This document shows positions 33,616 to 45,824 of a stretch of DNA of 64,000 nucleotides, piece after piece. The DNA comes from Antitrichia curtipendula. Taxonomy: Eukaryota > Streptophyta > Bryopsida > Hypnales > Leucodontaceae. The number at the start of each line of letters is the position of its first letter. The first letter of the stretch is position 1. The notes under the pieces were generated by a model that worked only from the letters and a program-made list of their open reading frames with translations, was not told where the DNA came from and did no database searches. Both the position numbers and the translations under genes were made by a program. The stretch lies in assembly GCA_951230915.1 (NCBI GenBank), contig OX579641.1, positions 22,484,254 through 22,548,253 of the forward strand. Reading direction: 5' to 3'.

Positions 33616-34525
33616 TTAACCCCTAAAGTACCATTTGTCCCCTCGGGGAACAATTTGGGTCTGGGTAGGTTCCTATGACCTCAATTTTGAGTGAATTTTT
33701 TTAGAATGAGTGGTTTTGCAAGAGCTGTGTGGATATATAATTTTTTTAATCAGTGACTAGGAGAAAGAGTTATGGCACAATAAGCCCAAAATAGAGGTCA
33801 ACGGGCAGTACAAAAAAATTAAAAAAGGTTAAAAAAAATTAAAAAAAATTCCCAAACTATATATTTTTGTCTACATTTGAAGCTTTGATTCATTCTATTT
33901 GGACTAGTGATGAAAAGGTTATGGACAATCTTAGTTATTTAGGCAATCTAAGCATCTTCTTGAAAAATAGCTTATAGGATTCATTTTTTAATGCAATTTT
34001 AACAATTTTTCAAGAAAAATTGTTAGACAGGGTTATGTTTTCTTGCTAGAACAATCTCATCTGTGGAATTATTGTATTTCAATTTCATCTTAGAGTTATT
34101 GACAATTTAGTTTTTCCTTCAATTTTGAACCTACTTCTATCTAACAATTTTTTAATGAGTAAAAATTAAGTGTTTTTTCCTTGGGTGTTTTTTTTCTAGA
34201 TTTTCAACTCAAATATTCAACATAAAAACTTAGAGAGTCAAAATTGATAATACAAAGTATTTAAGTTTAGAAGACTCAAAGCCAATAAATCTAGTCAAGC
34301 AAGGTGCAAAACCCCTTGTTTTTTCACTTTGAATGCAAATATCTTGCAATCTATGTGGTCAAAGTTTCTGAAATTTCTTGTATACATTCTTATACTAGTC
34401 TAATATAAGATTTTATAGTTAAATATGCAAAAAAATATTTTTCAAATTCTTTTTCTTTTTGCAATAGAATTGGTGGTTTTGAGTGTGTTTTGATGGAGAA
34501 AAGACCTTGATCCTTTAGGGGTTAA
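33616..34525. mobile_element. TTAA element, copy B (about 910 bp)
   Basis: TTAA at 33616-33619 and 34522-34525; left TTAACCCCTAAAGTACCATT, right GATCCTTTAGGGGTTAA. A diverged member: keeps the CGGGCAGT module near 33804, the TTGCAATCTATGTGGTCAAA block near 34346 and the GGTGGTTTTGAGTGTGTTTT end block, with a different left third. Non-coding. Confidence 0.83.
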
Positions 34526-37217
34526 TTATTATCTTATTTTTTTCATAGAATATATCCATGTCTATAAATAAGCCTTTTGATTTATTCTATTTGGATTGGT
34601 ATGTGAAAGCTATAAAAGAGTCTTATTTTGGGGGGCTATAAAGACATCATCCTAAAAATCTAACGTATAGCATTTGTTTTTAATTGAATTTTCACAATTT
34701 TTCAAAAAAAATACTTCAATAGGATGTAGATTGCTTGGTAAAATATCTCACTGATAAAATTAACATGTTTTTATTTTATTTTATAACTCATTGATTAAAC
34801 CTGTAAAGACAGGCCCATAACCACTTGTTTCAAGCTTCATTTGTCATCATTTTTTCTTTTCTTTTCAACTAGATATAAATGAAAATTTGTAAATTTATTT
34901 TTCAAAGATGAAATCATATGTTTACTACAAGTTGTAGAATTTCAAAAAATTGGGAGAAAATTTGAAATTACTATGAATTTTTTTAAGAAAAAATGAAAAA
35001 AATGAATATAGAATATAAAATACACTAAAAATTATGAAATGTTCACCATAGATTTACATTATAATGAATAACATCATGGCATATACCAAAGTTATCATGT
35101 CACTTTAAAATTAGAAAATCAGCAAACCATGGTTATAGGTCCAAAGTTCATATTGCTATAAAATATTGAAATTTACAAAATTTTCAAAATTTTCAAATGG
35201 GGTAGTAATTGCACTTGGTAAGCTTCATTTTATTAATTAGAATCAAATTTAGAAAACAACATTTTTATACTTGAAATTCACATCATGAAAAAATAGCAAG
35301 AAATGGCCAAAATACACTACAAGGGTGATCCATAGATTGAGATCTTCTTTAGACAAGTCAATAAGACCATAATAAGGGACTTGCAATACCATTAACTACA
35401 AAAGTACTCAAGTACCCTCCAAATATAAAAAATGGATAAAAAAATGGATTGAATATGCAAAAAAAGTTGAGTCTGATTGAATATGACTTTTGAATAAATG
35501 TGCAAAAAAATCATTTTTTTTCATAGGAGCACTTTGCACTAGAAATGATAGTTTTGATTTGTTTTTTTGGCAAAACATAGTCATGAATCTTTAGAATTAA
35601 ATTTTTATAAATGCTTTTGGTTCTTGTTGGCAATTTTGAAAAGATTCTATAGCATTTTATTATATATCATTCAAATATTATATTAATTTGTTATGATTTT
35701 TCAAAGTTTAGCTTAATAAATTTCTAAAACCATATTTTAATTTGGATGTACACAACTATTACATCTTGAATTGAATATCCACTTTTTAAAATATCTTAAA
35801 GAATCTTGAGATTTTTTAGGGCATACATTTAGGTAGGCCCTTGGAAATAGGCATGTCTTCCACTTTTTAAAGAGACATTTAATCCTTTAGTACCTAGTTT
35901 TGAATAAAATCTAGATGTGTTATAATATATGTTTTTCTCGACATTTTTTAAGGTTTGCATTAAAGTAGAGACTTTAAATATGAATTTTAGAAATGATCTA
36001 TATGATTAGATTTGCAAAAATACTTATTAATATATTTCAAATAAATTTAGAAGCATTCGTTCAACTTCAAAAATTTAATAAAAATATAGTTTATATTTTA
36101 GCAATTGTATATAGGAATGCTATGCTAAATCAATGCATTTATGAACAAGGCACAATAGAAATGTTAAATTTTTTATTATTTTTATTCAAATTATCAAAGC
36201 ATTATGTATATTGAAACATTATGTATATGATGAATATTTTAATAAATAAAAAAATTGGCATTTAAAAATCTATTCATCTTCTATAAATATAGTATGCAAT
36301 CATTAATAAAATATTTCTATGATACATATGCCCTTGGATTTAGGCAACAAAATATTGCCCTAGTATGTTTATGTATATAATCCAAGTGTCACTAAGATTA
36401 GCATTTGAAGCCCAAATGTAGGACCTAAACAACTCTTCATGTATCTAACCTTGGAGTGGTTGTAGTTATTTCTTTTCTCTCTTTCTACAATACATAACTT
36501 CCTTCTTCATTCAACAATATTCATCACCACCTTTTCAAAAGTTTTCAAGTGGATTAAAATTGGTTTTTGAAAGAATGAATGTTACATATATGTAGAACTT
36601 GGTATTTTAAAAGGAACTTATGGAACAAGGTTTTGCAATTTTATTGAGTGACAAAATGTAATATCATAGTTATATCAAAATAACAAAGTTTGATTATGTT
36701 TCTAATTGATATTGAATTCAATTTGTAGTGGATGAAGGGGTATGGACTTCTTGAGTCTCTATGAGTGGCAATTTCTAATTTTAATAACAAAAAATAAAAT
36801 TTTGAAAAATGAATTACAAATATGGTTTGATCTCATCTTTGAAAAATAAAAAATAAAAATCACATTCACACAGTCCAATAAGTTAGAGAATTCAAAGTCA
36901 AGGATTTTAAAGCTATGTTATATTTAGTTTTTATTTGATTATATGATCACAAGCTTTGAAGTCTTTAAACTGGGGAAATCTTTTAAATCTCAAATTTATT
37001 TTGGAAATTTGGAATATTCTTGTTCACATCTTTGTACAAAAATGATATTTATTTTGTGCCATCCATAATAAAATTTGATTATATATGGGTTACAATAATT
37101 TTATAATAAATATGTTATTAATAGAAATGGAAGGATCATTACTTCAAAATGTAGGTGTTATAATAATTTATCATATAGTGTGTGTGACACTAATTTAATA
37201 AAGCCACTCTATTTTAA
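34526..37217. other. Very AT-rich intergenic DNA
   Basis: No gene. AAACATAGTCATGAATCTTT followed by AGAATTAA (35572-35600) is a worn TTAA-element right end. Frames at 35993-36214 and elsewhere show only AT-biased composition. Confidence 0.45.
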
Positions 37218-37806
37218 GTTAGCCTCTAAAGGACCAACATGTATTTTTTGGCAATATAGAAATTTTTGGCAGTACTTGTGACCAGAGATTTGCATGTTTT
37301 GGGCTGAAATTTTAATAGAAGGTGGGGGACAAGGAATGTCTTTCATATGCACTAAATATGCACTTTCATGACATTTGGAAACATGAGTAAAAAATTATGG
37401 CCTAATATGTTATTTCCCCCCAGGCATGCAGTCTGAGTAGTTTTAAAAAAAATCAATTTTTTCAAAAACAAAAATTTAAAATTGATTTTCTAGAGTTATA
37501 TCTATGTGGAAAGCTTTAAACCATTCAATTTTGACCAATGAGTCAAAAGTTATGAGAAGTTTTAGTTTGCGGGCAGTTATGGATTTTCTACTCTAAAATA
37601 AACTTTGAAGACCCTTATCTTACTCAATTTTCAATATTTTTTGAAAAAAATAAAACCATGGGATGTAGATTGCTTATTACATCATTGCAACTATTGGGAT
37701 TGTCATTTTTCAATTTTGTAATTAAATTCCTAACTATTTTGTATTTTGAATCATTTTCTACTTCTTTCCACTTACTATTTTTTCCTATATGTTGTACAAT
37801 TCCAAA
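37218..37806. mobile_element. TTAA element, copy C, right part missing
   Basis: The left end is worn (TTAGCCTCTAAAGGACCAAC). Closest to the copy at 58232: both carry GCATGTATTnTTTGGCAATA, ATTTTAATAGAAGGTGG, and TCTTTCATATGCACTAAAT. It stops inside TGTTGTACAATTCCAAATG and runs straight into repeat R2. Confidence 0.8.
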
Positions 37807-38070
37807 TGTACACTATGTGAACATGTTGCTTTTTGCTCTAGCAATGTATAAATAATGTACATTTTAGGAGGTGAGCAATTTTAGAGCCCTATGCCATTTC
37901 AACTTCAAAATTTTATAACTAATTCCACAAAGCTCCAAAAATATGCAACAACTTGGGTTAGATGCCAATTCCACTTGTCTTTCAAGAAAAATTTACTGAA
38001 AATTATTTCAAGAAGCTTTGCCTCCCCAAAATTCAGTTTCAGCTCTTAGGTGGGCGATTTCTGTACCTGT
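37807..38070. repeat. Dispersed repeat R2, copy 2
   Basis: Matches 20880-21220 and 44800-45080 from TGTACACTA onward (AACTTCAAAATTTT, GGTTAGATGCCAATTCCACT, CTTAGGTGGGCGATTT). The left part of the family is absent at the junction with the truncated TTAA element. Confidence 0.75.
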
Positions 38071-38318
38071 TGCCTTCGTACATGCCACTCTCTAAACTGG
38101 AAGTCTGAAACGCCCATAGAATTGAATGGAAATTATGGAATGAAATCTAGTTCCCTAAGATTGCATTCCATCCCAAGTGACGTTAACTAAGCCCGTCAAC
38201 GTGCCCGCCTCCCCCGAAAAAGGAAACAAACAAACGTCATCCAACGTTGCCAGGACCTCCCCCCTTCAAAATTTCCCTCCGGGCACCCGCGCTCCACCCC
38301 CCGCCAATAATAAACCAG

Positions 38319-39980
38319 AACCTCCCCCTCCTGCCCGTGTTTCCCCCACCGAGAAAATTCCGCCGTTGCAGCAAGACGAAAGCTATGGCGGATGAAGAAA
38401 CTCCGTCACTCTCACTGCCCTGAAGAAAGACGATGGGTAAAACTCTCGTAATGACCTCCTGCCGCTGACACTTTCTGACGCTTTCCTAGTGCGCGCCTCT
38501 GCTCCATTGTCGGACCTCCGCAGCTGGCTTTCCTGAGTTCTGACACTGTCCACCGGCTCTCCTGTCACCGCTCTGGAGTACTCTGGCTCCCTCTCAGTCT
38601 CGCAACTCCCTTCAGAGCTCTCCACTTCCGCCTGCATTTGTGTGCAACGGGAGTTTCTTTGCTACGTAGATCTAGTGTTCTGGGAAGACTTTATCGTCTT
38701 TCGAGTGTCGGCTAGCGAGTGGGAAGGAGCTATTGCAGGATTTGTTGGACTAAGATTTGGTGTGCTTGGGAGGAAGTTTGGGACGGCTGTGTGTGAATCT
38801 GTCCTGTTGTTAGGGATTGTTGTGGTTGTGGTTGGCGGCATTAGTTTAGGGAATGTAGCGACATTGACAGGTTTGGGAGTTTTGTGCTTCTTCTTGGATT
38901 CGTTTAGGGCACGGGAGAGGTGCAGTTTGTGTGAACGGTATTGTCTGCCTAGCGTTGTTTTTTTGGTTGCGTTGGTGGCAGTTGGTTCTTTGGAGATCAA
39001 GTGAGTGATTTGCGGTGTTGTTTAGTTTCCGAAGGCTGACTTCGCCAGTGCTTCAGATGTGAATCTCAATTTGAAAGGTTGGAGGCGCAAATTTTGAAGG
39101 TACATTCTGAGGTTCAAATTTGGAGCAACGTGTGTATGTTCCTGTTCCCAGGGGGGGGGCACTGTTTAGTATTGTGTGTCTGTTGTTGCTATTGAGGTTC
39201 TTTCGCTAGTAGAAATGGATATTTGTTCGTGCAACCTTGGGGTTAAGTATGGAAACTAGATCAAGGGTGGCTCTTACGACACTTGAGGCTTGTCGTGATC
39301 TGATGTAGCCTTGCGGAATCTTTGTTTCTGGTAATGGTTTCAGATCTTAGCTAGTAAGCGTCTTTTTTGATTAGCAGCTGTCTGCGAGCTTTAGTGCCAG
39401 TGGCTTGTAACAATCTGATAGTCTCAGATTGCGTACTATAGAGAACCGTATTCGTGAGTTTCCACATCTTTAGATGTACGCCAGATCTTATATAAGGTTC
39501 GTGTATCCCGCAGTAGTTATTTTTTTAGTTGCCGTGATGTTAGAATCTCTCGAACCTCTGGCGCACGACCTAAACTACCATTGCTGCAAATGAAGCATCA
39601 TCTATTGAGTTTGTATGCACGACATTTTATTTTCTGCACTGTTCTTGGTGATTCTGCAGATGTTTGAGGATTGTGGCTACGAGTTTAGAGGCTCCCGAGT
39701 ACAACATTGTCGCGGACTGGGACAGCATCCAAGTGGTGTATATTGCTGAATGTTGATATTGATACTTGACTTCGATTGCAGACTTCGATGGCTGGCATCG
39801 AAGGTCTGGTTGAAGAATATCCTCCTTTCCACCAGATGATATCTTTTAGTCACCGCAAGTCCAGATCGGCCTCTTCATCTCTCTGGCCGGAGGCTTGTTA
39901 CTGCCACTGAGTTCCTCCAGGAAATTTTCAGGATACGCTCATGAGCATCTTTTAGCGGAAGTTGAAATCAGATTGTCAAG
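38319..39980 (+). promoter_or_regulatory. Long 5' leader region of the DUF868 gene with a small uORF
   Basis: GC-rich upstream region whose first 136 bp recur at 42740-42875. A short upstream frame starts at 38385 (ATG GCG GAT) and stops after 12 codons (TGA at 38421-38423). CGATTGCAG near 39782 looks like an acceptor, so the leader is probably spliced; candidate donors (for example AAG|GTACAT near 39099) are uncertain. The transcription start is not visible. Frames on both strands at 38642-39004 look like by-products of the GC-richer composition. Confidence 0.5.
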
Positions 39981-40877
39981 ATGCACGACTCATTGCCGTC
40001 GTGCTTCGGCGAGTATGGAGTGCAGGTTGTGGATACTTCCGTAGGTAGTAACAAAGTGACGCAAAACCTCGTCACCTGCTTATACCAAACGAAGTTGGCT
40101 GGCAAATGCCGCCCCCTCTCTATCACGTGGTGCAAGAACCTCATCGGACAGGGCCTCAGTGTGAACGTGGACGTGGACCAGCACATGTGCAAGGTGGACA
40201 TGAAGCCGTGGATGTTTTGGAAGAAGCAGGGGTTGAAAAGCTTCGAAGTGGATGATATCAAAGTGGAAGTGTACTGGGACCTCTCCTCAGCCAAGTACAT
40301 TTGTGGTCCAGTGCCGAGTGATAGCTTCTTCGTTGCTGTAGTATCGGATGGCGAAGTCGTCTTGTTGCTGGGGGATATGTACAATGAAGCTTATAAGAGG
40401 ACGAAGGCAAGGCCAGCCTCGATTGAGGCCATTTTAGTATCCCGAAGCGAGCATGTTTTTGGGAAAAAGTATCATTCGACGAAAGCACAGTTTGAGGAAG
40501 GTGGAAAAGCACACGACATTGTGATTGAATGTCAGATTGGGCCTACAAATGAGCCTCGTATGTATGTCAGAGTGGACCGAGAAGTGGTGGTGCACGTGAA
40601 GCGGTTGATGTGGAAGTTTCGAGGAAATCAAACCATCATGGTGAATGGTAACCCTGTGGAAGTTTTCTGGGACGTGCACAACTGGTTGTTCAATCCAAGA
40701 GTAGGTCACGCGGTGTTCATGTTTCAGACTTGCCTGTCATCTGATAAGCCTTGGCTCAAGGAAGTTGCAGCTTGCTCCTCGGTGCTTCAATGGCCGGGTA
40801 CCTACAGCTTCAAGGATAAGGAGACCTCGGGCCCTAGTGGGTTCTCATTGGTGCTGTACGCGTGGAAGAACGAATAG
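39981..40877 (+). CDS. DUF868 family protein
   Basis: 298 codons, single exon, full family length. The start fits the family pattern: MHDSLPSCFGEYGVQV, then a VTQNLVTCLYQTKLAGKCR segment and the conserved TWCKNLIGQGLSVNVD. Later blocks: KPWMFWKKQGLKSFEVDD, VYWDLSSAKYICGPVPSDSF, a FGKKYHSTKAQF stretch, LMWKFRGNQTIMVNG with VEVFWDVHNWLF, and the closing GFSLVLYAWKNE. Family knowledge: DUF868 (PF05910) proteins are plant proteins of unknown biochemical role with a predicted mostly beta structure. No signal peptide or membrane helix is visible. I chose the first ATG because it aligns with the family's short MxDS start. Codon use is clearly more GC-rich than the surrounding DNA. Confidence 0.93.
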   Translation: MHDSLPSCFGEYGVQVVDTSVGSNKVTQNLVTCLYQTKLAGKCRPLSITWCKNLIGQGLSVNVDVDQHMCKVDMKPWMFWKKQGLKSFEVDDIKVEVYWDLSSAKYICGPVPSDSFFVAVVSDGEVVLLLGDMYNEAYKRTKARPASIEAILVSRSEHVFGKKYHSTKAQFEEGGKAHDIVIECQIGPTNEPRMYVRVDREVVVHVKRLMWKFRGNQTIMVNGNPVEVFWDVHNWLFNPRVGHAVFMFQTCLSSDKPWLKEVAACSSVLQWPGTYSFKDKETSGPSGFSLVLYAWKNE

Positions 40878-42739
40878 CAACGGGGGGTAGCATCATCTGA
40901 CCTACTCTGCTTGCCAATTGCATTGCTAGGACACTAACGAGGCATTGTTGCTCTATTTTGAGAATCGAGCTTAGATTAGTAGTGCATGCACTGAGAAGAT
41001 TCTTTTACGATGGCATTGTTAAACGGTATGTACATCGTGTGCTGGGGAACCCATTTCGTAACAGGGCTTTTGGAAAAGCGTAGTTGATTACTAGTTCTGT
41101 GGATCATATTTGTAGGAAAATTCTCTGCATCTCGATTTTTCATTGCCTGGAGCAATTAGATTCTGGATTTAAAGCAGGGACTAGCGAGAGCTGGAGATGA
41201 TTGATTCTCTGCACGTTCAACTCTGTTATGGCTTTTGTCCTCCACATTTGTATATTCCTGAATGAGATTATTGAGGTACAAATATGTGATTATGTAACAA
41301 CTTACAATAATCCAATCGACAGACCGATCCTTTCAATAGGAACAGTCTCGCATTGTTAAGTCTCTCTTTTGTGAGAGCACTCTTGAATTTCATTCTTGTC
41401 ACCCTTAAATTCCTGCACAAATCTTGGCAAGGGGTACGTTGTACGGTAGGAAAATCCAATTCCAACAGCGTCTTATCCCATTACCCTAAAATCTTAGATG
41501 CTGAACATATTGATTATGAGGATGTAGATCTCCTAAACATGCGATGTTGTGGTTTTTGGTCATGTATTAAGACTTTGAATTTGAAATACAAGTATAACTT
41601 TGAACTGAAATAATGCATGCGCAGGTGTGTAGGAATCCCAATTGTTAATGAATTCTGTAACAAGATCTTGGCTTGCAGTTCCTTCCATGGGGAGTTGGGT
41701 TAGCCTTCAATTGAAATCCTCTTAGTAATTGCTTCTGATGCTGAAGCTGAGTTTGTAACATAGTACATGTTACCCAGCCCTCTTCAAATGCATTCAAATG
41801 CATGTGATTACCCTAATTCACAGTTGGCATAAATTAGTTTAACTTGTAAGATTGAAATTGTTTAGAAACGTATTTTGATGTTTGAAAATTCAAGAATATT
41901 ATACAATCATTTTGCTTTATTACATGAGAATTTTGAATCACAAACATAAGCAAAATAAAATGCATATAAACTTGTGGATCTTCAAGTGTCAAGACAAGAG
42001 AATATTGATTCTTAAACTATGGAAATCAACAGGGTCCTCCAAAGAAGTGACTTCAACTTGTTGCCAATCTTAATCCTGGAGCATGGTAATATATAGAATA
42101 TTCTTTATTTTTGTAATATCACATTTATATGTGACTAGTATGAATTATGTTGTAATGCAATGGCACAAAAAAGATTTCATCATCTTGCAAGGTTCCATTG
42201 AGAAGCTATACGAATGGTAGTATAAACAAACAAATGAATGAGTTTGTTTTTCCAAAGGCAAGATATTTTTTAGCATATTTGAGTAGATCTAAAGAATTCC
42301 ATCCATTTTGGAGAAACTTCTTGGAGTAGTTCTACCCCCTTTGGTGGGAGTGCAACGTTATGAACTTTGTAAATATTTTATAAATGTTGAAGTAATATTT
42401 GATTACTCTTTACTTCTACTATGAGCACCAATGTTCAGGGAGAATTTCTGGTTAGTTCGTTGTTAGCCAGTAGAATTGGGAAAAACCAGAGTTGCAATTT
42501 GAAAACATTGGAAAAAGAAGTTGGTAAAAAAATCTATAAACTTTTTAACTGGAGTAAAAAATAGAGAAAAAAATAAGATTCAATACGTGAAAAACTAGTT
42601 CAATATGAGAATTGAAGGAAAATAACTAGTAAAACTTTAAAAATATATATATGAGGAGCACATATAATGATCTCAATGAACCAATGTAGAATAAGTTGTA
42701 AGACACAAGTGTCCCTTTTGAGCTCATTGTCATTGTGAC
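40878..42739. other. 3' flank of the DUF868 gene and intergenic DNA
   Basis: The first 500 bases probably hold the 3' UTR. No further gene: the frames at 41353-41613 and 41882-42073 lack domains. A direct repeat ATGCATTCAAATGCAT sits near 41788. Confidence 0.45.
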
Positions 42740-42875
42740 AACCTCCCCCTCCTGCCCGTGTTTCCCCCACCGAGAAAATTCCGCCGTTGCAGCGAGACGA
42801 AAGCTATGGCGGATGAAGAAACTCCGTCACTCTCACTGCCCAGAAGACAGACGATGGGTAAAACTCTCGTAATGA
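42740..42875 (+). repeat. Copy of the DUF868 leader segment
   Basis: 136 bp matching 38319-38454 at a constant 4421-bp offset, with three substitutions and no indels. One substitution changes the small uORF's TGA to AGA, so the frame from 42806 now runs 43 codons to TAA (42935-42937). The flanks are unrelated: GAGCTCATTGTCATTGTGAC on the left and a tandem array on the right. Confidence 0.95.
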
Positions 42876-42897
42876 GCTCAATATTTATTTCATTAAT

Positions 42898-43066
42898 TTC
42901 CCAACCCCGCCCCCATCAGTTCAAAAATTTAATTTAATTTTTTTTTTTCAGAATCCACACACACACACCCATCAGTTTAGAAACATAATTTAAATTAGTT
43001 TTTCAGACCACCCCCCACCCCAATCAGTTCAAAAATTAAATTAAATTTTTTTACTGACCTCCCCCT
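42898..43066. repeat. C-rich/AT-rich tandem array, about 52-56 bp, three units
   Basis: ATCAGTTCAAAAATTTAATT-like units start at 42915, 42971 and 43023, each preceded by a C-rich run and followed by a T-run. Includes a CA microsatellite at 42956-42967. Confidence 0.75.
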
Positions 43067-43745
43067 CTTTGTACTTCTCTTACCACAGTTTCTCTTCCAA
43101 TGCATGTGGGACAATGTGTTTAAAAAAATAAATGTATCCAGTACGTGTATGTATATGTATTCCAGTATTTATCTCAATATCCGTATTCCAATGTGTATCC
43201 CAGTAAGTATCCCAATATCCGTATCCAATATCCGTCTTTGTATCTCTGGAGTGTTTTTGGAGATCAACAGTTGGGAGGGGGGTTTTGTAATTTTTTTTCT
43301 AAAAAATCAACGGCTCTTGTTTTTTAGTAGGGAGGGGGGCTGTTAATTAATGCACAACCTCATGGTTCACTCTTTTCAGCTCATTGTCATTGTCACATTG
43401 TCATTGTGAACTACACCTAATTTTCCAGTAGTCAAACTTTGTAATCTTCACTTCAACAGCCAATTTCTGAAAATTGGCATCACCTTTTGTCACTGATTTC
43501 CAGTTTTCCATGCTATACAGTTCCGTAAGTTTGATTGCTAATAGAGAAAAAAAAATTCATTGTCATTCATTGTAAATGCTGCCTTGGAAAGGTGACTATA
43601 ACTAATTGTGATCTGTTTGCAGAAGTGACCCTTTTAGATTTGTGCTTAAAATGTAAAGGTTACCTTACATTTACAACTTAAATATGTGAGTTTTGCAATT
43701 GGATGGAGAGATTCTTTTGGGGTAATTATACAAAGATTGCAATTA
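43067..43745. other. Intergenic with GTATCC-rich stretch
   Basis: 43133-43240 is built from GTATCC and AATATCCGTAT motifs, an imperfect minisatellite. CTCATTGTCATTGT recurs at 43380, echoing the left flank of the copied leader at 42722. No gene. Confidence 0.5.
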
Positions 43746-44166
43746 TGGTAGAACCACCCATTGTCAATCAAGGATCCATACCCAACTTGTAGGGTGCAGC
43801 TATTTCCAACCTTGGTTGGAATAGATTTCCAACCCAAAGCTTGAAATGTGATTTTTTCTCCTTTTCAACATTTGAATATAAAACCATGACACATGTCCCT
43901 CAACAATGAGCAAGAAAGTAGGAAGTAGTGAGCTGAAAAGTAGTTCTTGAATGATCAAAATTGGAAGAGTCTGTACGTTGGTAATGGGTGTAGGTCAACT
44001 TTTGGCTTTGAAAACTCATAGTAATTTCAATTCAAGGCGTAAAATTACCAAAAAAAATTTGCAATCCCTGCAATTTCTATCTTCCTACATGGCAAGAAAA
44101 TTTACATTGCCTTGTATGCTGCTCTTGAACATGCACAGAATTGCTTGACTGTGGGTGGTTCTACCA
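43746..44166. mobile_element. TA-flanked MITE, TGGTAGAACC type
   Basis: 421 bp. Left end TGGTAGAACCACCCATTGTC; right end is the reverse complement of TGGTAGAACCACCCACAGTC. TA at 43744-43745 and 44167-44168. Interior related, inverted, to the element at 32064-32479, although the termini differ. Non-coding. Confidence 0.82.
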
Positions 44167-44751
44167 TATCGTGCAATTGGAGACTGAGGGTTGAGCCTGA
44201 AAATCGGTCCTATTGCCAGATGCATTAATTGTTCTCTAACTAAGGTACTGTATGATACGAGACCTTTCAGAAGGATTTGTGAAGATTGCGTTTTTTTCCT
44301 CTCTCCAGAGAATGGAATTCTTGACAGTGGCAGTGTTGAATAATCCAACACGGTTTTCAATGGCCAGGAAAGATTGCTACATTTTGCAGTGACAAAACCA
44401 CTGTCATTCCAACACTCATGAGGACTGAGGACTGATGTAAACAAACACATCATTATTGACCCATCTACCAAGTAATAAAGATTTCAATGTGTGGTAATGT
44501 GCAAGCAGTCACAAAACAAAGTTGCCCCGTATTTGCAAACAAGATTCCGGATTCTTTTACCAAATAAAAGGTAGTTTTGGAACACAGTATGAATTATGTT
44601 AAGCGTGAATTTTTGAGATGGTGGATTTTCAAAGAGTGGAGCACTGCCGCATTGTATCCAGAATTGGTCTCAGGGTATGGCCACAGCTGGGCTTCAGAGC
44701 AGGCTTCCGTGTAGGATAGGTGATCTGTGAGAGCGCTAACTAAAAAGTAGG
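44167..44751. other. Intergenic
   Basis: No domain-bearing frame. A 128-residue minus frame (44085-44471) overlaps the MITE end and has no recognisable features. Confidence 0.4.
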
Positions 44752-45080
44752 AGGTTCTAAAAGCGCACAAGCTCCAAAACTGCCCACCCCCTAAAATGTA
44801 CACTAATTATACATGATATTTTTTCATAGCCTTCATTGATGTACAAACAGTGTACGTTTTTGTTTTTTTTTTGGGGGGGGGGGGGGGTTTGGAGCCCTAT
44901 GCCAATTCTACTTCAAAATTTCAGAACTAATATCAAAAAGCTCCAAAAAATGTGAAACGACTTAGATTAGATGCCAATTCCACTTCTCTATCAAGGAAAA
45001 TTTATTGAAAAATATTTCAAGAAGTTGCACTTCCTTGAAATTAGATTCCAACCCTTAGATGGTCGCTTTATGGACCTATT
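44752..45080. repeat. Dispersed repeat R2, copy 3
   Basis: Full-length-like copy matching 20828-21220. A long T-run followed by a G-run of about 17 bases (44862-44887) interrupts it; the sister copies have no such run. Confidence 0.75.
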
Positions 45081-45538
45081 ATCTTGAGCTAGAAGACAAA
45101 CACTCCCCTAATCAGTACTCATGCAAGCGGCTTTAGGATTAGGTCAAGTTTGCAACTTTCTATTGATGCATCGGCTATATCATAACTTAGGTGTTCTTCT
45201 TTTTCCATTATGTTGATAATCGGTGAGGTTATTCACCCTTTGCAGCTTGTTTACATGTCCATAACTCATTTACTTGACTTGTATAGCCTGGAACATTTTA
45301 TTGGTAGCTAGGGAGGTGGCAACTTTGTGGTGGTTGTTTGGTACTATTGGATGTTTGGTAGTGGTTGATGGAAGGGGTTGTATGTCATGACCTTCTATAC
45401 CTATTCCACGACACTTCTACATAGAAATGTAAAATTATAGAAACAATAGCTTTGATTGGGTGATCTTCCACCTAGAATTGGTCTTAGTTTTACGAATCTA
45501 TCCCCCCCCCACTCACATAGAAGGAGGTCCTTACTACA
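45081..45538. other. Intergenic
   Basis: No gene seen. A 10-base C run lies at 45501-45510. Confidence 0.4.
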
Positions 45539-45824
45539 CATTAGGAAAATTTCAGGCCTCAAAGAGGTTGTGAGTTTTAGATGGTAGGGGTGCAATTAGA
45601 GAAAAAATGATGATTTTTATTTTTATAAATTTCTTGGAAATTGACATGGCACTACTAGTGCTACATCATCTCCACATCAAATTGGCTATTTCTTAATATT
45701 ATTTTATTCTTTGGTAGTTTTTTTGGAATTTTTTATTTATTTTTATTTTTCTATATTTGCATTGCAAGGAGGGGCAAAAATAAACAATTAGTTGCCCTTT
45801 GCAAGGATCAAATTTTTCCTAATG
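45539..45824. mobile_element. CATTA-TIR element, copy 2 (diverged)
   Basis: 286 bp. Ends CATTAGGAAAATTTCAGGCC and ...CAAATTTTTCCTAATG. The core GGCACTACTAGTGCTACATC is shared with the copy at 51332. No clear target duplication. Non-coding. Confidence 0.75.

Noticed and set aside
38642..39004. 120-codon plus frame and 112-codon minus frame
   Set aside because: Both arise from the GC-richer leader of the DUF868 gene; they lack domains and overlap each other on opposite strands.
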